The notes under the pieces: generated by a model
What the model was told of the DNA's origin: nothing
Databases searched by the model: none
Seen by the model: only the letters and a program-made list of their open reading frames with translations
Translations under genes and position numbers: made by a program
Assembly: GCA_036365455.1 (NCBI GenBank)
Contig: JAWQUS010000030.1
Span: forward strand, 5,952,001-6,016,000
From: Macrosoma leucophasiata
Taxonomy: Eukaryota > Arthropoda > Insecta > Lepidoptera > Hedylidae
DNA: 64,000 bases
Direction: 5' to 3'
Shown: positions 60,601 through 64,000 of the stretch, one piece after another
Position numbering within the stretch: the first letter of the stretch is position 1
Layout: each line of letters begins with the position of its first letter

Positions 60601-63500
60601 GCGGCACGAGCGGCTGCAGCGACGTGTGGGGGAGCCGCCGCCGCCTCGCTGCAGCGGCCACATGCCCACACGCATAGACGACCGTTCAGTGTGCGTCGAG
60701 GGGAGAGTGCCAGTGACAGGTACATGCGGAATATTTGTACCTGCCAGCGACAAACCCATGTTTGTCATTATAAAGCAGGAATGACAGGTGGTTGAGCTCC
60801 AGTGACGGAGCTCGCGGGCGTACGCACCACCGCATTACCTAATTTACTTGCCGCTGAATGGTAGTGTTCAGCACTATCGTGTTCCGGTCAGGTGGTAATG
60901 TACGGCCCTGTAATTTCCGGCACAGAAGCATAACACCTTAGGCCTCAGCAGTGGTAACGCATCTGCATTTTGACCTTGGTCTTCTTGTGGGTGTCTCTAG
61001 GCTGCAGTCATCACTTAACATCAATGTGAACTACATGCTTGTTTGCCACTAAAAAGAATGAAAATTTAACAAAAAAAATTTTTTGTAAGTTATAAATATT
61101 TTCCATTTATTTAACTTAAGTGCAATTTTTTTTTTTGCTTGTGAATGTTACCGAAACTATGTTGTAGCAAGGTATACCTACAGATATATTATATGTTGTC
61201 TGGTCTTACAGTTTTCTTTATACCCATCTCGAGGAAGTAGCGCGTTTAGCAGGAGTGTATCTTTTCTGTGGTGTGAGAGAAGTTCATTGCCGGAGAGCGT
61301 TTTTGCTGTTGATTGTCTTATTTATTAGGAAACTACTTTGCAATGCAATTTAGTCGCTTCTTCAAGCAAGATCTATCGTGGCGGTATTGTATATGTTGGG
61401 CTCACTTCAAAATACTATAGCTCAAGTGTGAGACAGCAAGGCCGAGATTCACAGATCGCACTACGACTTTACTTTCGAGCAAAGTACGCTTGGAACTGTC
61501 AAAACCCATACATTTCTGACAGTTCTAAGCATACTTTGCTTAAAGTAAAGTCATAGTGCGGTCTGTGAATCTCGCTCTAAGGTCGAGATTCACAGATCGC
61601 AATACGACTTTACTTTCAACCAAGTATGCGTATGGTCCAAGAGATAGTAAACCCTTCGCGTACCGGAACGCCTATAAGGCTAGAAATTTTTGTAGGGATG
61701 AGTTATCGGTTATCGTACTTAGCATAATATGCTAAGTACGATAACCGTCGCAAACTATGGCTGCCAGATCTAAAATATGGAAGCAAATTTTCTCAGCAAA
61801 AATCCAGATGACGTGCCAGGCGACGGTTTTTGTACTTAGCATGTGAAGATTCATCCCTACAAAAATTTCTAGCCTTACAAGGCCAACGGTACTCGGAGGG
61901 TTCAATATCTCTCCTACTAGTAGAACTAGTCCGTAAAGTAAGGAATTTTGTCAGTTCTCAACGTACTTTGAAAATAAAGTTAAGTGCGGTCTGTGAATCT
62001 CGCCCTTATTGACTCGAAACACATAAAAGCGATATGACGTAATTTTCAGTGACGTCAACCATCGTAATGTTCATTTAGGAAAGACTATTTCATAAAGTAT
62101 ATTGCCGGCGTGCGTCGGTTATAGCATTGGATTGCGACGTCAAAACGCTTTTATGTGCTATTTCGTTTTCCCTCGGGACCATAGTTCTGGATACGTTCTT
62201 TAGATGGTTCTGTGTTGTCCTAATTATTATTATATTTCACTATATGTATGTTTTCGAAGTCATCGAAGGTTTTCTTTTGTCTATAGGTAAATGGACAACT
62301 GATAGGTGACAGTACGTTGAATTTAAATACATCATCACGGTTTGTAAGCCTACTACTGATAGATGCACCTACCTGAGTGTCCGGTAGATGGTACATAACG
62401 GAGGTGGTAGCGCAAAGGAGCTGAGAGGGCATCCATAGCGAATCGTCTTCTGGCTCGATGCCGCGGTGGAACCGGTCGTCTCGTAGGATTTTCTGAAATT
62501 AGTGGGCCAATTGATGAAACTGTTAAGTTAAGTTAACCTCTGGTGGTGAATTCATGATTTCAATGTGAAATCGTCATATCATCACACCGTAAATATGTGA
62601 ATTCATTTGTAAGCTGTGTTACTATTATGAACAAATTACATATATTTAGCACCAAACACAGTTGGCACTGCTAACGGAATAAAGTATCAACACAATTTAA
62701 ATTACCAACAGTGAACATGAATACAATACGACCATCCACCAGATTATGAAGTCAGGTTCTGGTTGTTAATCTTATCCGACGTCACTTGACAGGGCATTAT
62801 TAGGTCACCTTTTATACTCGTACAGCGTATTCGTCCACATCTACGCAAATAATTCAGGTATTCAAAGCGATTTTGCAGCTCGAGTAGGATCTTGGAAGGG
62901 TTTTGGATTTGGGAAGGTGCTGGTCGGAGCGTAGATTTGATCATTCAGGCGGGATCTCTTCTCTGTGCCTCTCACCATTCGGTAATCGCTCCCGGTTTTA
63001 ACCGAATTGATCAAAGAGACATCACTGAATACATATCGCTTTGTGGACAAAATGAAGGAAGTATGGTATGAAAGGACTATCTCATTTTTTGTCGCACCGT
63101 CAGGACTAGTCCACTTCCAGCACGCCCGCTGCTTGAAGATAGAATTCATCATATATAGACTTCATGGGAAAAGAGAGGCCTCTGGTGTTTCGTCGCCCAA
63201 GAGCTAGACATTGGATGATGCTCCGTCGAGGCTTGCAGCGGCAGGAGGCACGCGTGCCAAACCTCGTGTGATGTGCAACTGTCGCTAGGCTGCAGTATTC
63301 ACCTACCATATACGTACACTACATACATAAAAGAAGAGATCTTGTTGAAACATTTGTGATACCTACATGGAATCCCTGGAGCGCGAACGAGACGAGTCGC
63401 GGCCGCTTTGTTTCGAGAGCAGTTTGTAGCGGCAGGAGGCAGGCGCGCCGCACTTCGTGGGACGCACGCCTGGCATTCCTCTCTTCGGCACACAGCACCT
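35887..63500 (-). CDS. ARFGEF3: ARFGEF3/BIG3 homologue, 23 exons, first exon(s) beyond right edge
   Basis: Homologue of brefeldin A-inhibited guanine nucleotide-exchange protein 3. In mammals BIG3 sits on insulin and glucagon granules, limits granule biogenesis, and binds prohibitin 2. The joined exons give about 2,017 residues (human about 2,177). Recognised blocks include CLLPLQTALE at the N-terminus, NQLVRLVGS, LYHRMLLYPPVEHRVEPLR, YTGPLTYQTLARLP, ELPHFHFNEALLKPFENLL, SGWRPLF, FLNTDNTLVFANAA, VWYVLIEGL, FGIHCINHLLLPTV and GLKFLVQKVSNLDHAANLY. A Sec7-like region spans about residues 509-665 but lacks the catalytic glutamate. Exon 22 is 2,604 nt; the others are 53-237 nt. All introns are GT-AG and all phases agree. 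Probably 20-40 N-terminal residues are missing. Introns carry many transposable elements. Confidence 0.92.
36667..39270 (-). CDS. ARFGEF3: ARFGEF3 exon 22 (2,604-nt exon)
   Basis: Starts after ATATTTTCCAG (EQIISCICEFVET) and ends at AATAAG before GTAGCT. The downstream reading VATELF to the stop is intron. It covers about residues 1087-1954: the SGWRPLF block near 1106, FLNTDNTLVFANAA, VWYVLIEGLISATVV, HLLLPTVQNWLRQIA, RAMQFDSRPGLKFLVQKVSN and a long acidic, Ser/Glu-rich segment (ENVQSENEEDNIENSDD, DDLSELEKKDESKENMDETE). Phase 0 at both ends. Confidence 0.96.
39367..39540 (-). CDS. ARFGEF3: ARFGEF3 exon 21
   Basis: From TTGTATTTCAG to GTACCT, 58 codons, phase 0. Encodes AACHKDIQISSLAIQCLHDC then ELPHFHFNEALLKPFENLLC and LELCDDDIQ. 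This is a diagnostic BIG/Sec7-family block. Confidence 0.96.
40008..40208 (-). CDS. ARFGEF3: ARFGEF3 exon 20
   Basis: From TACCACTTAG to GTTGGC, 67 codons. Encodes LFSTWEDVANNNATWW, GEAARALCRAGDVALRCLRA and RMAIWTVVGPHFMQ, matching the W.VV.PH segment of BIG3 just before AACHKD. GC-rich. The acceptor is less certain than the donor. Confidence 0.85.
40360..40715 (+). mobile_element. Non-LTR 3' region with (ATT)n tail, longest copy
   Basis: Begins GATCGGAAGCGATCTACTCG and ends GGGTTGCCATTATTATTATT. It is antisense to ARFGEF3, just upstream of exon 20. Confidence 0.78.
41005..41283 (+). mobile_element. SINE-A, full length, in ARFGEF3 intron
   Basis: ACTGGTGGTAGAGCTCTAGT to CACTTCCATAACATAAAAAA; antisense to the gene. 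Confidence 0.78.
41345..41398. mobile_element. Solo terminal repeat of MITE-1
   Basis: CCATAGAGCAACGCGGCCCA CCGGTCGCGGCGGACCGGAG matches the 54-bp end of the element at 7109. Confidence 0.75.
41895..42045 (+). mobile_element. Retroelement tail with (ATT)n end
   Basis: GGGAACTAAGCAATCGGTGG then GTGCCGAGTAGTACCGCCTT and a final TTATTATTATTATAG. Confidence 0.5.
42430..42660 (-). pseudogene. THAP-domain-like fragment with a hairpin
   Basis: A short frame reads MPRAYCVVYECLNC then SKPDVSFFKLLGNF, resembling the first third of a THAP zinc finger (C..C then FF). Directly after it, TTTTGAAAGGCAAGAAT and its complement form a perfect hairpin at about 42477-42512. Possibly a P-element-type or THAP-transposon remnant. 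Confidence 0.42.
42781..43056. mobile_element. MITE-1, shorter copy beside ARFGEF3 exon 19
   Basis: GCCGGAGGGGAGTAACCAT at the left and ATGGCTACTCCCCTCCGG TGTTGCTCTATG at the right. The interior shares GCGTGTATTACCGATGCAAA with the 7.1-kb copy. It ends 34 nt from exon 19. Confidence 0.82.
43090..43242 (-). CDS. ARFGEF3: ARFGEF3 exon 19
   Basis: From TATTTCGCAG to GTGATT, 51 codons. Encodes GGNVISGSGAARVCCALSAA then ADALFTRLAATTTLPALRAA. Very GC-rich. It sits between two MITEs that come within about 25 and 35 nt of its edges. Confidence 0.9.
43267..43443. mobile_element. MITE-2 with 36-bp inverted repeats
   Basis: AGGCTCGTTTCATTCTGAAG CGTGTCGCCGGTCGCG and its near complement. It starts 24 nt upstream of exon 19. 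Confidence 0.82.
43452..43917. mobile_element. MITE-3 with about 36-bp inverted repeats
   Basis: TACGAGCAAGCAGCTTGGCG GCAAGCACGTA at the left pairs with TACGTGCTTGCCGCCAAGTT GCTTGCTTGTA at the right. The interior is rich in GTTTGA/CTTGA words. No transposase. Confidence 0.82.
43915..44010 (-). mobile_element. RTE-like 3' remnant
   Basis: TTCATCATTCTCTTCATACA, CGCCGATTCCTAAGACTTTT and the following bases match the antisense 3' region of the RTE-like element, diverged. Confidence 0.72.
44043..44203 (+). mobile_element. SINE-A, second subfamily
   Basis: ATAACAGAGACATAACAACT AAGGTCTCAAGGTTGGCAAC to CATAAAAAA; 5' truncated; antisense to ARFGEF3. Confidence 0.75.
44203..44470 (-). mobile_element. 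tRNA-derived SINE-B, reversed
   Basis: CACGCCTGTAATCCCCGAAG GGGTAGGCAGAGG to GGGAATTGAACCC (B box complement); same family as 4848-5130. Confidence 0.8.
44455..44516. repeat. Imperfect palindrome of TAGTAG repeats
   Basis: AGTAGTAGTAGCAGGCCACT ACTGCTAC pairs with GTAGCAGTAGTAGCCTGCTA CTACT across a 6-nt centre, at the promoter end of SINE-B. Confidence 0.75.
45172..45265 (-). CDS. ARFGEF3: ARFGEF3 exon 18
   Basis: From CTCTTGTCCAG to GTGAGA. Encodes VDVFNFLQPVLENNMSNDMS then VAKIVETCRQE. Split Cys codon with exon 17 confirms the junction. Confidence 0.88.
45366..45532 (+). mobile_element. Helitron-like 3' end
   Basis: GTCTGTCTGTCTGTTACC, then AACGATTTTAATGAAATTTGG, and an end GCGCGCGAAGCCGCGGGTAA CAGCTAA before T. 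Short stem plus CTAA fits a Helitron terminus; the left end is uncertain. Confidence 0.65.
45545..45690 (-). mobile_element. Non-LTR tail
   Basis: AAAGACGTCCACTGCTGGAT AAAAGTCCACCCC, then CGCTTGATATACGGATTAGC GATCGCAGTGG. Confidence 0.6.
45812..46022 (-). CDS. ARFGEF3: ARFGEF3 exon 17
   Basis: From ATCTGTTTAG to GTTAGT. Encodes GLELGSKAPECWEHIFAACQ, YVSSFEHSLFG and SILQADAKLGLDGRDDET. Matches the GLE.GS...CW.HVF..CEY block of BIG3. Confidence 0.93.
46314..46455 (-). CDS. ARFGEF3: ARFGEF3 exon 16
   Basis: From CATTTCCAG to GTAAGA. Encodes AARISNTLSLQSRCSSILAL, then LANSAISQPPNGKILSTHAL and SLDILIT. Ends one base into Gly, completed by exon 17. Confidence 0.89.
46881..47058 (-). CDS. ARFGEF3: ARFGEF3 exon 15
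   Basis: From TCTCTTTTCAG to GTAGGT. Encodes ILTCIWDSMVIVLSVPLTGY, then KRKRIAWEGLTIHCLEGLHK. Helical-repeat type sequence following the Sec7-like region. Confidence 0.88.
47604..47727 (-). CDS. ARFGEF3: ARFGEF3 exon 14
   Basis: From CGTCACACAG to GTATGA. Encodes LGGLDQNPVMSDWQKLKEVS then NDSPQYQASLRWAR. Split codons on both sides complete correctly. Confidence 0.86.
48291..48462 (-). CDS. ARFGEF3: ARFGEF3 exon 13 (Sec7-like region)
   Basis: From TTCTATTGCAG to GTAAAG. Encodes KTQVPLTEDQFVDEVQGSGV, then LVYLSATWLRELYQQVLAHD. The WL.ELYQQVL block matches vertebrate BIG3. Confidence 0.93.
48519..48702. mobile_element. Mariner-like MITE, 184 bp
   Basis: Ends TACAGTGTAAACTTTTTATA AC and TATAAAGAGTTTACACTGTA, with TA at each edge as expected for Tc1/mariner targets. 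Confidence 0.78.
49437..49604 (-). CDS. ARFGEF3: ARFGEF3 exon 12 (Sec7-like region)
   Basis: From TTTCACAG to GTAAGT, 56 codons, phase 0. Encodes VDEAMQDFASKCCQHN and NADGVYLATYAALLLTLKQH. These resemble the MEKFAARY and ADTAYVLAYSIIMLTTDLH segments of active Sec7 domains. Confidence 0.92.
49682..49837. mobile_element. Foldback MITE, 156 bp
   Basis: TTAGTCTGGGTTGCAC...GATATTTGTTAAAGTTAAAGT pairs with its complement ending GTGCAACTCAGGCTAA. The arms, about 65 nt, are almost perfect around a short loop. Confidence 0.87.
50225..50345 (+). mobile_element. SINE-A remnant
   Basis: CTCCTGTAATTTCAACGTAT CTGTATTTTGAACTCTGG, then GATGTCTATAAGCTATAGTT; antisense to ARFGEF3. Confidence 0.62.
50455..50535. 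repeat. Repeat end with (CAGA)n
   Basis: GTGCAAGTCCCGTCAAAATC GGTAAGGCCGTTCTCGAGAT then (CAGA)n; a widespread lepidopteran repeat terminus, probably Helitron-related. Confidence 0.5.
50694..50808 (-). CDS. ARFGEF3: ARFGEF3 exon 11 (Sec7-like region begins)
   Basis: From GATATTTCAG to GTTTGT. Encodes CNITECNVDLERHNARQFVK then TLQNSLLPKLITLRTCIE. Aligned by eye with Sec7 motif 1, the segment that normally holds the FRLPGE loop has no equivalent Gly-Glu. An RTE insertion ends 31 nt upstream of the exon. Confidence 0.87.
50840..53402 (-). mobile_element. RTE-like non-LTR retrotransposon, 5'-truncated, in ARFGEF3 intron 10
   Basis: Flanked by a perfect 13-bp target-site duplication, ACATTTTTTATGT, at 50827-50839 and 53403-53415. 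It carries the C-terminal half of an APE-type endonuclease, reverse transcriptase and an RTE-type C-terminal region. The orientation is the same as the host gene. Its 3' end lies 31 nt from exon 11. Confidence 0.93.
50848..53406 (-). pseudogene. RTE-like endonuclease/reverse transcriptase ORF with one stop
   Basis: Single frame of 853 codons broken by one TAA at 52723-52725 (after MRDEKR). The upstream part has endonuclease signatures GDLNGW, SMIDLIMVD and DTDHYLV. The downstream part has the RT core QGCVLSSRLF and LLYADDAVIVS (YADD at 51667-51678), then YGSESWVCRKEHESKLNAVE, RWFGHIERM and RGPGRPRLTYHDQIGRVL, typical of RTE-clade elements. The N-terminal endonuclease is missing through 5' truncation. 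It would nick target DNA and copy its RNA if intact; this copy is dead or nearly so. Confidence 0.9.
53853..54021 (-). CDS. ARFGEF3: ARFGEF3 exon 10 (acidic linker)
   Basis: From TTTTTATAG to GTAACA. Encodes TSGPENISSGSEAEADSDAD, then a Ser/Pro-rich stretch and LDKTKSIPKTLNLG. Probably a disordered linker before the Sec7-like region. Confidence 0.86.
54040..54205. mobile_element. Two abutting retroelement tails
   Basis: 54040-54110: GGGGAGAGACTCGTGCCCAG CAGTGGG with (ATT)n. 54107-54205: the opposite-strand tail AGCTGAAAGACGTCCACTGC TGAAC. They meet tail to tail. Confidence 0.68.
54350..54402 (-). CDS. ARFGEF3: ARFGEF3 exon 9 (53 nt)
   Basis: From TTATTTTCAG to GTATGA. Encodes DVVAVLQSNETKDQDSS. 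Too short to stand out as an open frame; placed by splice sites and by completing split codons on both sides. Confidence 0.83.
54597..54627. repeat. (TA)n microsatellite
   Basis: About fifteen TA units in the intron between ARFGEF3 exons 8 and 9. Confidence 0.95.
54850..55234 (-). mobile_element. RTE-like element, short 5'-truncated copy in ARFGEF3 intron 8
   Basis: Flanked by the 9-bp duplication TAGAGATTA at 54841-54849 and 55235-55243. The roughly 380 nt match the 3' end of the element at 50840-53402 with one difference seen by eye (near 55207). Encodes the last 120 or so codons of the RT protein. Confidence 0.92.
55405..55641 (-). CDS. ARFGEF3: ARFGEF3 exon 8
   Basis: From CTTTTCTAG to GTTTGT. 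Encodes IMDGIEECGRSGNPDVVAAA, VECVVSLLDALEKLC and YTGPLTYQTLARLPSPYR. Phase 2 at the end fits the short exon 9. Confidence 0.93.
56208..56435 (-). CDS. ARFGEF3: ARFGEF3 exon 7
   Basis: From AACATTTCAG to GTAAGT. Encodes IANQLVRLVGSTSNLRPVLE, then ALYHRMLLYPPVEHRVEPLR and HPKRLCQLVLL. One of the strongest BIG3 matches in the N-terminal half. Confidence 0.94.
56475..56605 (-). mobile_element. Non-LTR tail, (ATC)n end
   Basis: CATCATCATCATTCCAGTTG AAAAACGTCCACTGTTGGAC AAAG, then CATAACATTGTTGTGAG and CGCTTGGCAAGCGGATTG. Confidence 0.66.
56847..56945 (-). CDS. ARFGEF3: ARFGEF3 exon 6
   Basis: From TTTTATTCCAG to GTAATT. Encodes EHDGHLVDDSGRGSGALVCA then PSFNSKQAKAIYS, leading into the conserved NQLVRLVGS block of the next exon. 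Confidence 0.88.
57055..57298. mobile_element. Foldback MITE-FB copy 2
   Basis: ACGTAGCAAGATATATTGCA CATCGA and CTCGATGTGCAATATTTCTT GATG; collinear with 30332-30585 throughout (GTAGGCAGTGTGCAGCAGAG shared). Confidence 0.85.
57505..57745 (-). mobile_element. SINE-A
   Basis: GGAAGTGGTAAACAAGCATG CAGTTCACATTGATGTTAAG to ACTACCATTTAGTGGCAAG. This is the only clear copy in the same sense as ARFGEF3. Confidence 0.76.
57849..58028 (-). CDS. ARFGEF3: ARFGEF3 exon 5
   Basis: From GATGTTCACAG to GTAAGG. Encodes IPKQNPLALFFLDCLLTLMA, then SLSERVSGNSHFTTFLWQKF and CPSLISFLGTPRVDKN. A copy of a foldback-element arm begins within about 20 nt upstream of the acceptor. Confidence 0.89.
58041..58135 (+). 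repeat. Diverged third copy of the foldback arm
   Basis: TTTAAGCGACCGAAACGTGG GGTAAGAGAAGAAGTCGGGA aligns with the right arm of the 58158-58372 hairpin (AAAGCGACCGAATCGTCGGG). It ends next to exon 5. Confidence 0.72.
58158..58372. mobile_element. Foldback element, about 90-bp arms
   Basis: ATACAACACTCCCAAACTTC TTCTTACACCCGACGATTCG pairs almost perfectly with CGAATCGTCGGGTGTAAGAA GAAGTTTGAGAGTGTTGTAT. The centre holds ACCGTGGTCTGCCCG repeats. Confidence 0.88.
58420..58960. mobile_element. MITE with a second MITE nested inside
   Basis: Outer ends ATTTCGTTAATCCAGATATG and CATATCTGAATGAACGAAAT, arms about 75 nt. The inner element (about 58512-58849) has ends GGTTGCCTATCAAAA and TTTTGATAGGCAAC. 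Confidence 0.8.
59375..59504 (-). CDS. ARFGEF3: ARFGEF3 exon 4
   Basis: From TTTATTGCAG to GTAAGT. Encodes DEECQELLSEGSPLGRNHIV then AVGCYSEVIPVIQYLCSRLS. A second frame is also open, but phase matching with exons 3 and 5 selects this one. Confidence 0.85.
59545..59825 (+). mobile_element. SINE-A, full length
   Basis: GGTAGAGCTCCAGTGACGGA to CACTTCCATAACATAAATAA and A's; antisense to ARFGEF3. Confidence 0.78.
60030..60560. repeat. Direct repeat flanking a SINE
   Basis: Copy 1 60030-60137 and copy 2 60440-60560 share ATTCTGGGGT.GGC.CGG, CGGATCC, TATGAAA and CGT.ATTTGCTGTAAA. Copy 2 reaches the donor of exon 3. Confidence 0.75.
60138..60425 (+). mobile_element. SINE-A, second subfamily
   Basis: GGCGGTAGAGTTGCAATATA to GTTTGTCCACCTTCGTTACA TGAAAAAG with the AATAACTATCACAGAGACAT variant; antisense to ARFGEF3. 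Confidence 0.76.
60563..60740 (-). CDS. ARFGEF3: ARFGEF3 exon 3
   Basis: From TCGCTGGCAG to GTGAGT. Encodes VQIFRMYLSLALSPRRTLNG, then an Ala-rich helix and QSLRAYCAQL. The acceptor has a weak pyrimidine tract, so the start is less certain than the donor. The donor lies at the edge of a repeated intron segment. Confidence 0.8.
60785..61055 (+). mobile_element. SINE-A, full length
   Basis: GGTGGTTGAGCTCCAGTGAC to CATGCTTGTTTGCCACTAAA; antisense to ARFGEF3; ends 45 nt upstream of exon 3's acceptor side. Confidence 0.76.
61441..61576. mobile_element. MITE-4 copy 1
   Basis: GAGATTCACAGATCGCACTA CGACTTTACTTT pairs with AAAGTAAAGTCATAGTGCGG TCTGTGAATCTC; arms about 55 nt. Confidence 0.87.
61581..62005. 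mobile_element. MITE-4 copy 2, interrupted
   Basis: Left half CGAGATTCACAGATCGCAAT ACGACTTTACTTT and right half AAGTGCGGTCTGTGAATCTC G are separated by another inverted-repeat element (about 61638-61913). Confidence 0.83.
61638..61913. mobile_element. MITE-6 nested in MITE-4
   Basis: GGCTAGAAATTTTTGTAGGG ATGA pairs with TCATCCCTACAAAAATTTCT AGCC; the outer parts of the arms are diverged. The centre has a perfect palindrome around CTTAGCATAATATGCTAAG. Confidence 0.82.
62015..62165. mobile_element. MITE-5, 151 bp
   Basis: CGAAACACATAAAAGCG and TGACGT at the left, ACGTCAAAACGCTTTTATGT GCTATTTCG at the right. Confidence 0.78.
62373..62492 (-). CDS. ARFGEF3: ARFGEF3 exon 2
   Basis: From CTAATTTCAG to GTAGGT, 40 codons, phase 0. 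Encodes KILRDDRFHRGIEPEDDSLW and SQLLCATTSVMYHLPDTQ, continuing the N-terminal armadillo-like region. Confidence 0.88.
63367..63500 (-). CDS. ARFGEF3: ARFGEF3 visible exon 1
   Basis: After TGAATCCACAG, before GTAGGT. Encodes VLCAEERNARRASHEVRRAC then LLPLQTALETKRPRLVSFAL. Matches the N-terminal helical repeats of BIG3 (LREKCLLPLQLALES). Begins with two bases of a split codon, so at least one coding exon lies further right. Confidence 0.9.
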
Positions 63501-63774
63501 CTGTGGATTCAGAATTTACTTGAAATGGATCGCTGTTAATGAAGATTCAGTCACTAAGCGTTGGACTTATTCATCTTTATTTAGAGGAGAGGAGGAGAGA
63601 GATAGGAAGATATATCTAACTAAATGATTTATAAAGAAATTTTAAATTTTTATCGAATTTCAGATCATTTGCTTGCAAATTATAACTCGCCATCTATCAA
63701 AATAAAAATCAACAACTGCCTACTTAGTCGAGCTTATCAATATAAGAAAACTCTGATTGTGATATATCAGAGAC

Positions 63775-63940
63775 TACGGCCTGTAATTTCCGGCACAGAG
63801 GCATACACCTTAAACCTCAGGAGTGGTAACGCATCTGCATTTTGACCTTGGTCTTTATGTGGGTGTCTATAGGCTGCAGTCATCACTTAACATCAATGTG
63901 AACTGCATGCTTGTTTGCCACTTACATTACATTAAAAAAA
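63775..63940 (+). mobile_element. SINE-A, 5'-truncated
   Basis: CGGCCTGTAATTTCCGGCAC AGAGGCATACACCTTAAACC to CACTTACATTACATTAAAAA; upstream of the first visible ARFGEF3 exon, antisense. Confidence 0.76.
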
Positions 63941-64000
63941 TAACTGACTAGGTAACTAGTATGCGCTAAATATGCGGGTTCTCAATTTATAAATGTATCC

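Noticed and set aside
1..64000. CRISPR arrays, operons, rRNA genes
   Set aside because: No regularly spaced direct repeats, no bacterial gene organisation and no rRNA sequence; the DNA is eukaryotic with spliced genes.

Overview
The window is AT-rich animal DNA, almost certainly from a moth or butterfly. GT-AG introns, a short Helitron ending in CTAG before T, RTE-type non-LTR retrotransposons with (TACA)n tails, tRNA-derived SINEs and dense foldback MITEs all fit Lepidoptera. The species cannot be named from the sequence alone.

Two large multi-exon genes converge tail to tail near 35 kb. On the + strand, 15 exons from 22,748 to 34,939 encode most of a RECK homologue, a GPI-anchored cysteine-rich protein with Kazal motifs. 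The signal peptide and first cysteines are not in the visible exons. On the - strand, 23 exons from 63,500 down to 35,887 encode nearly all of an ARFGEF3/BIG3 homologue, about 2,017 residues, with only a short N-terminus beyond the right edge. Every exon boundary given was placed by GT-AG sites, matching codon phase and family alignment by eye. The 3' ends are about 0.95 kb apart.

Layout: 1-22,747 has no gene I can support and is repeats plus unassigned sequence; it may be upstream intergenic DNA or the first RECK intron. 22,748-34,939 is RECK. 34,940-35,886 is the shared 3' intergenic region. 35,887-63,500 is ARFGEF3, whose introns hold a 2.56-kb RTE insertion with a 13-bp target-site duplication, a second nearly identical truncated copy, and many MITEs and SINEs.

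The most unusual signals are decayed duplicates ('ghost exons') of three RECK exons lying just downstream of the functional exons, including a three-copy tandem array of exon 9; mobile elements ending 20-35 nt from ARFGEF3 splice sites; MITEs nested in MITEs; a 219-bp insertion carrying a tRNA-like fold and a 14-bp target-site duplication; and a SINE family lying almost always antisense to its host gene. The two genes have no known shared pathway; their adjacency is only positional.
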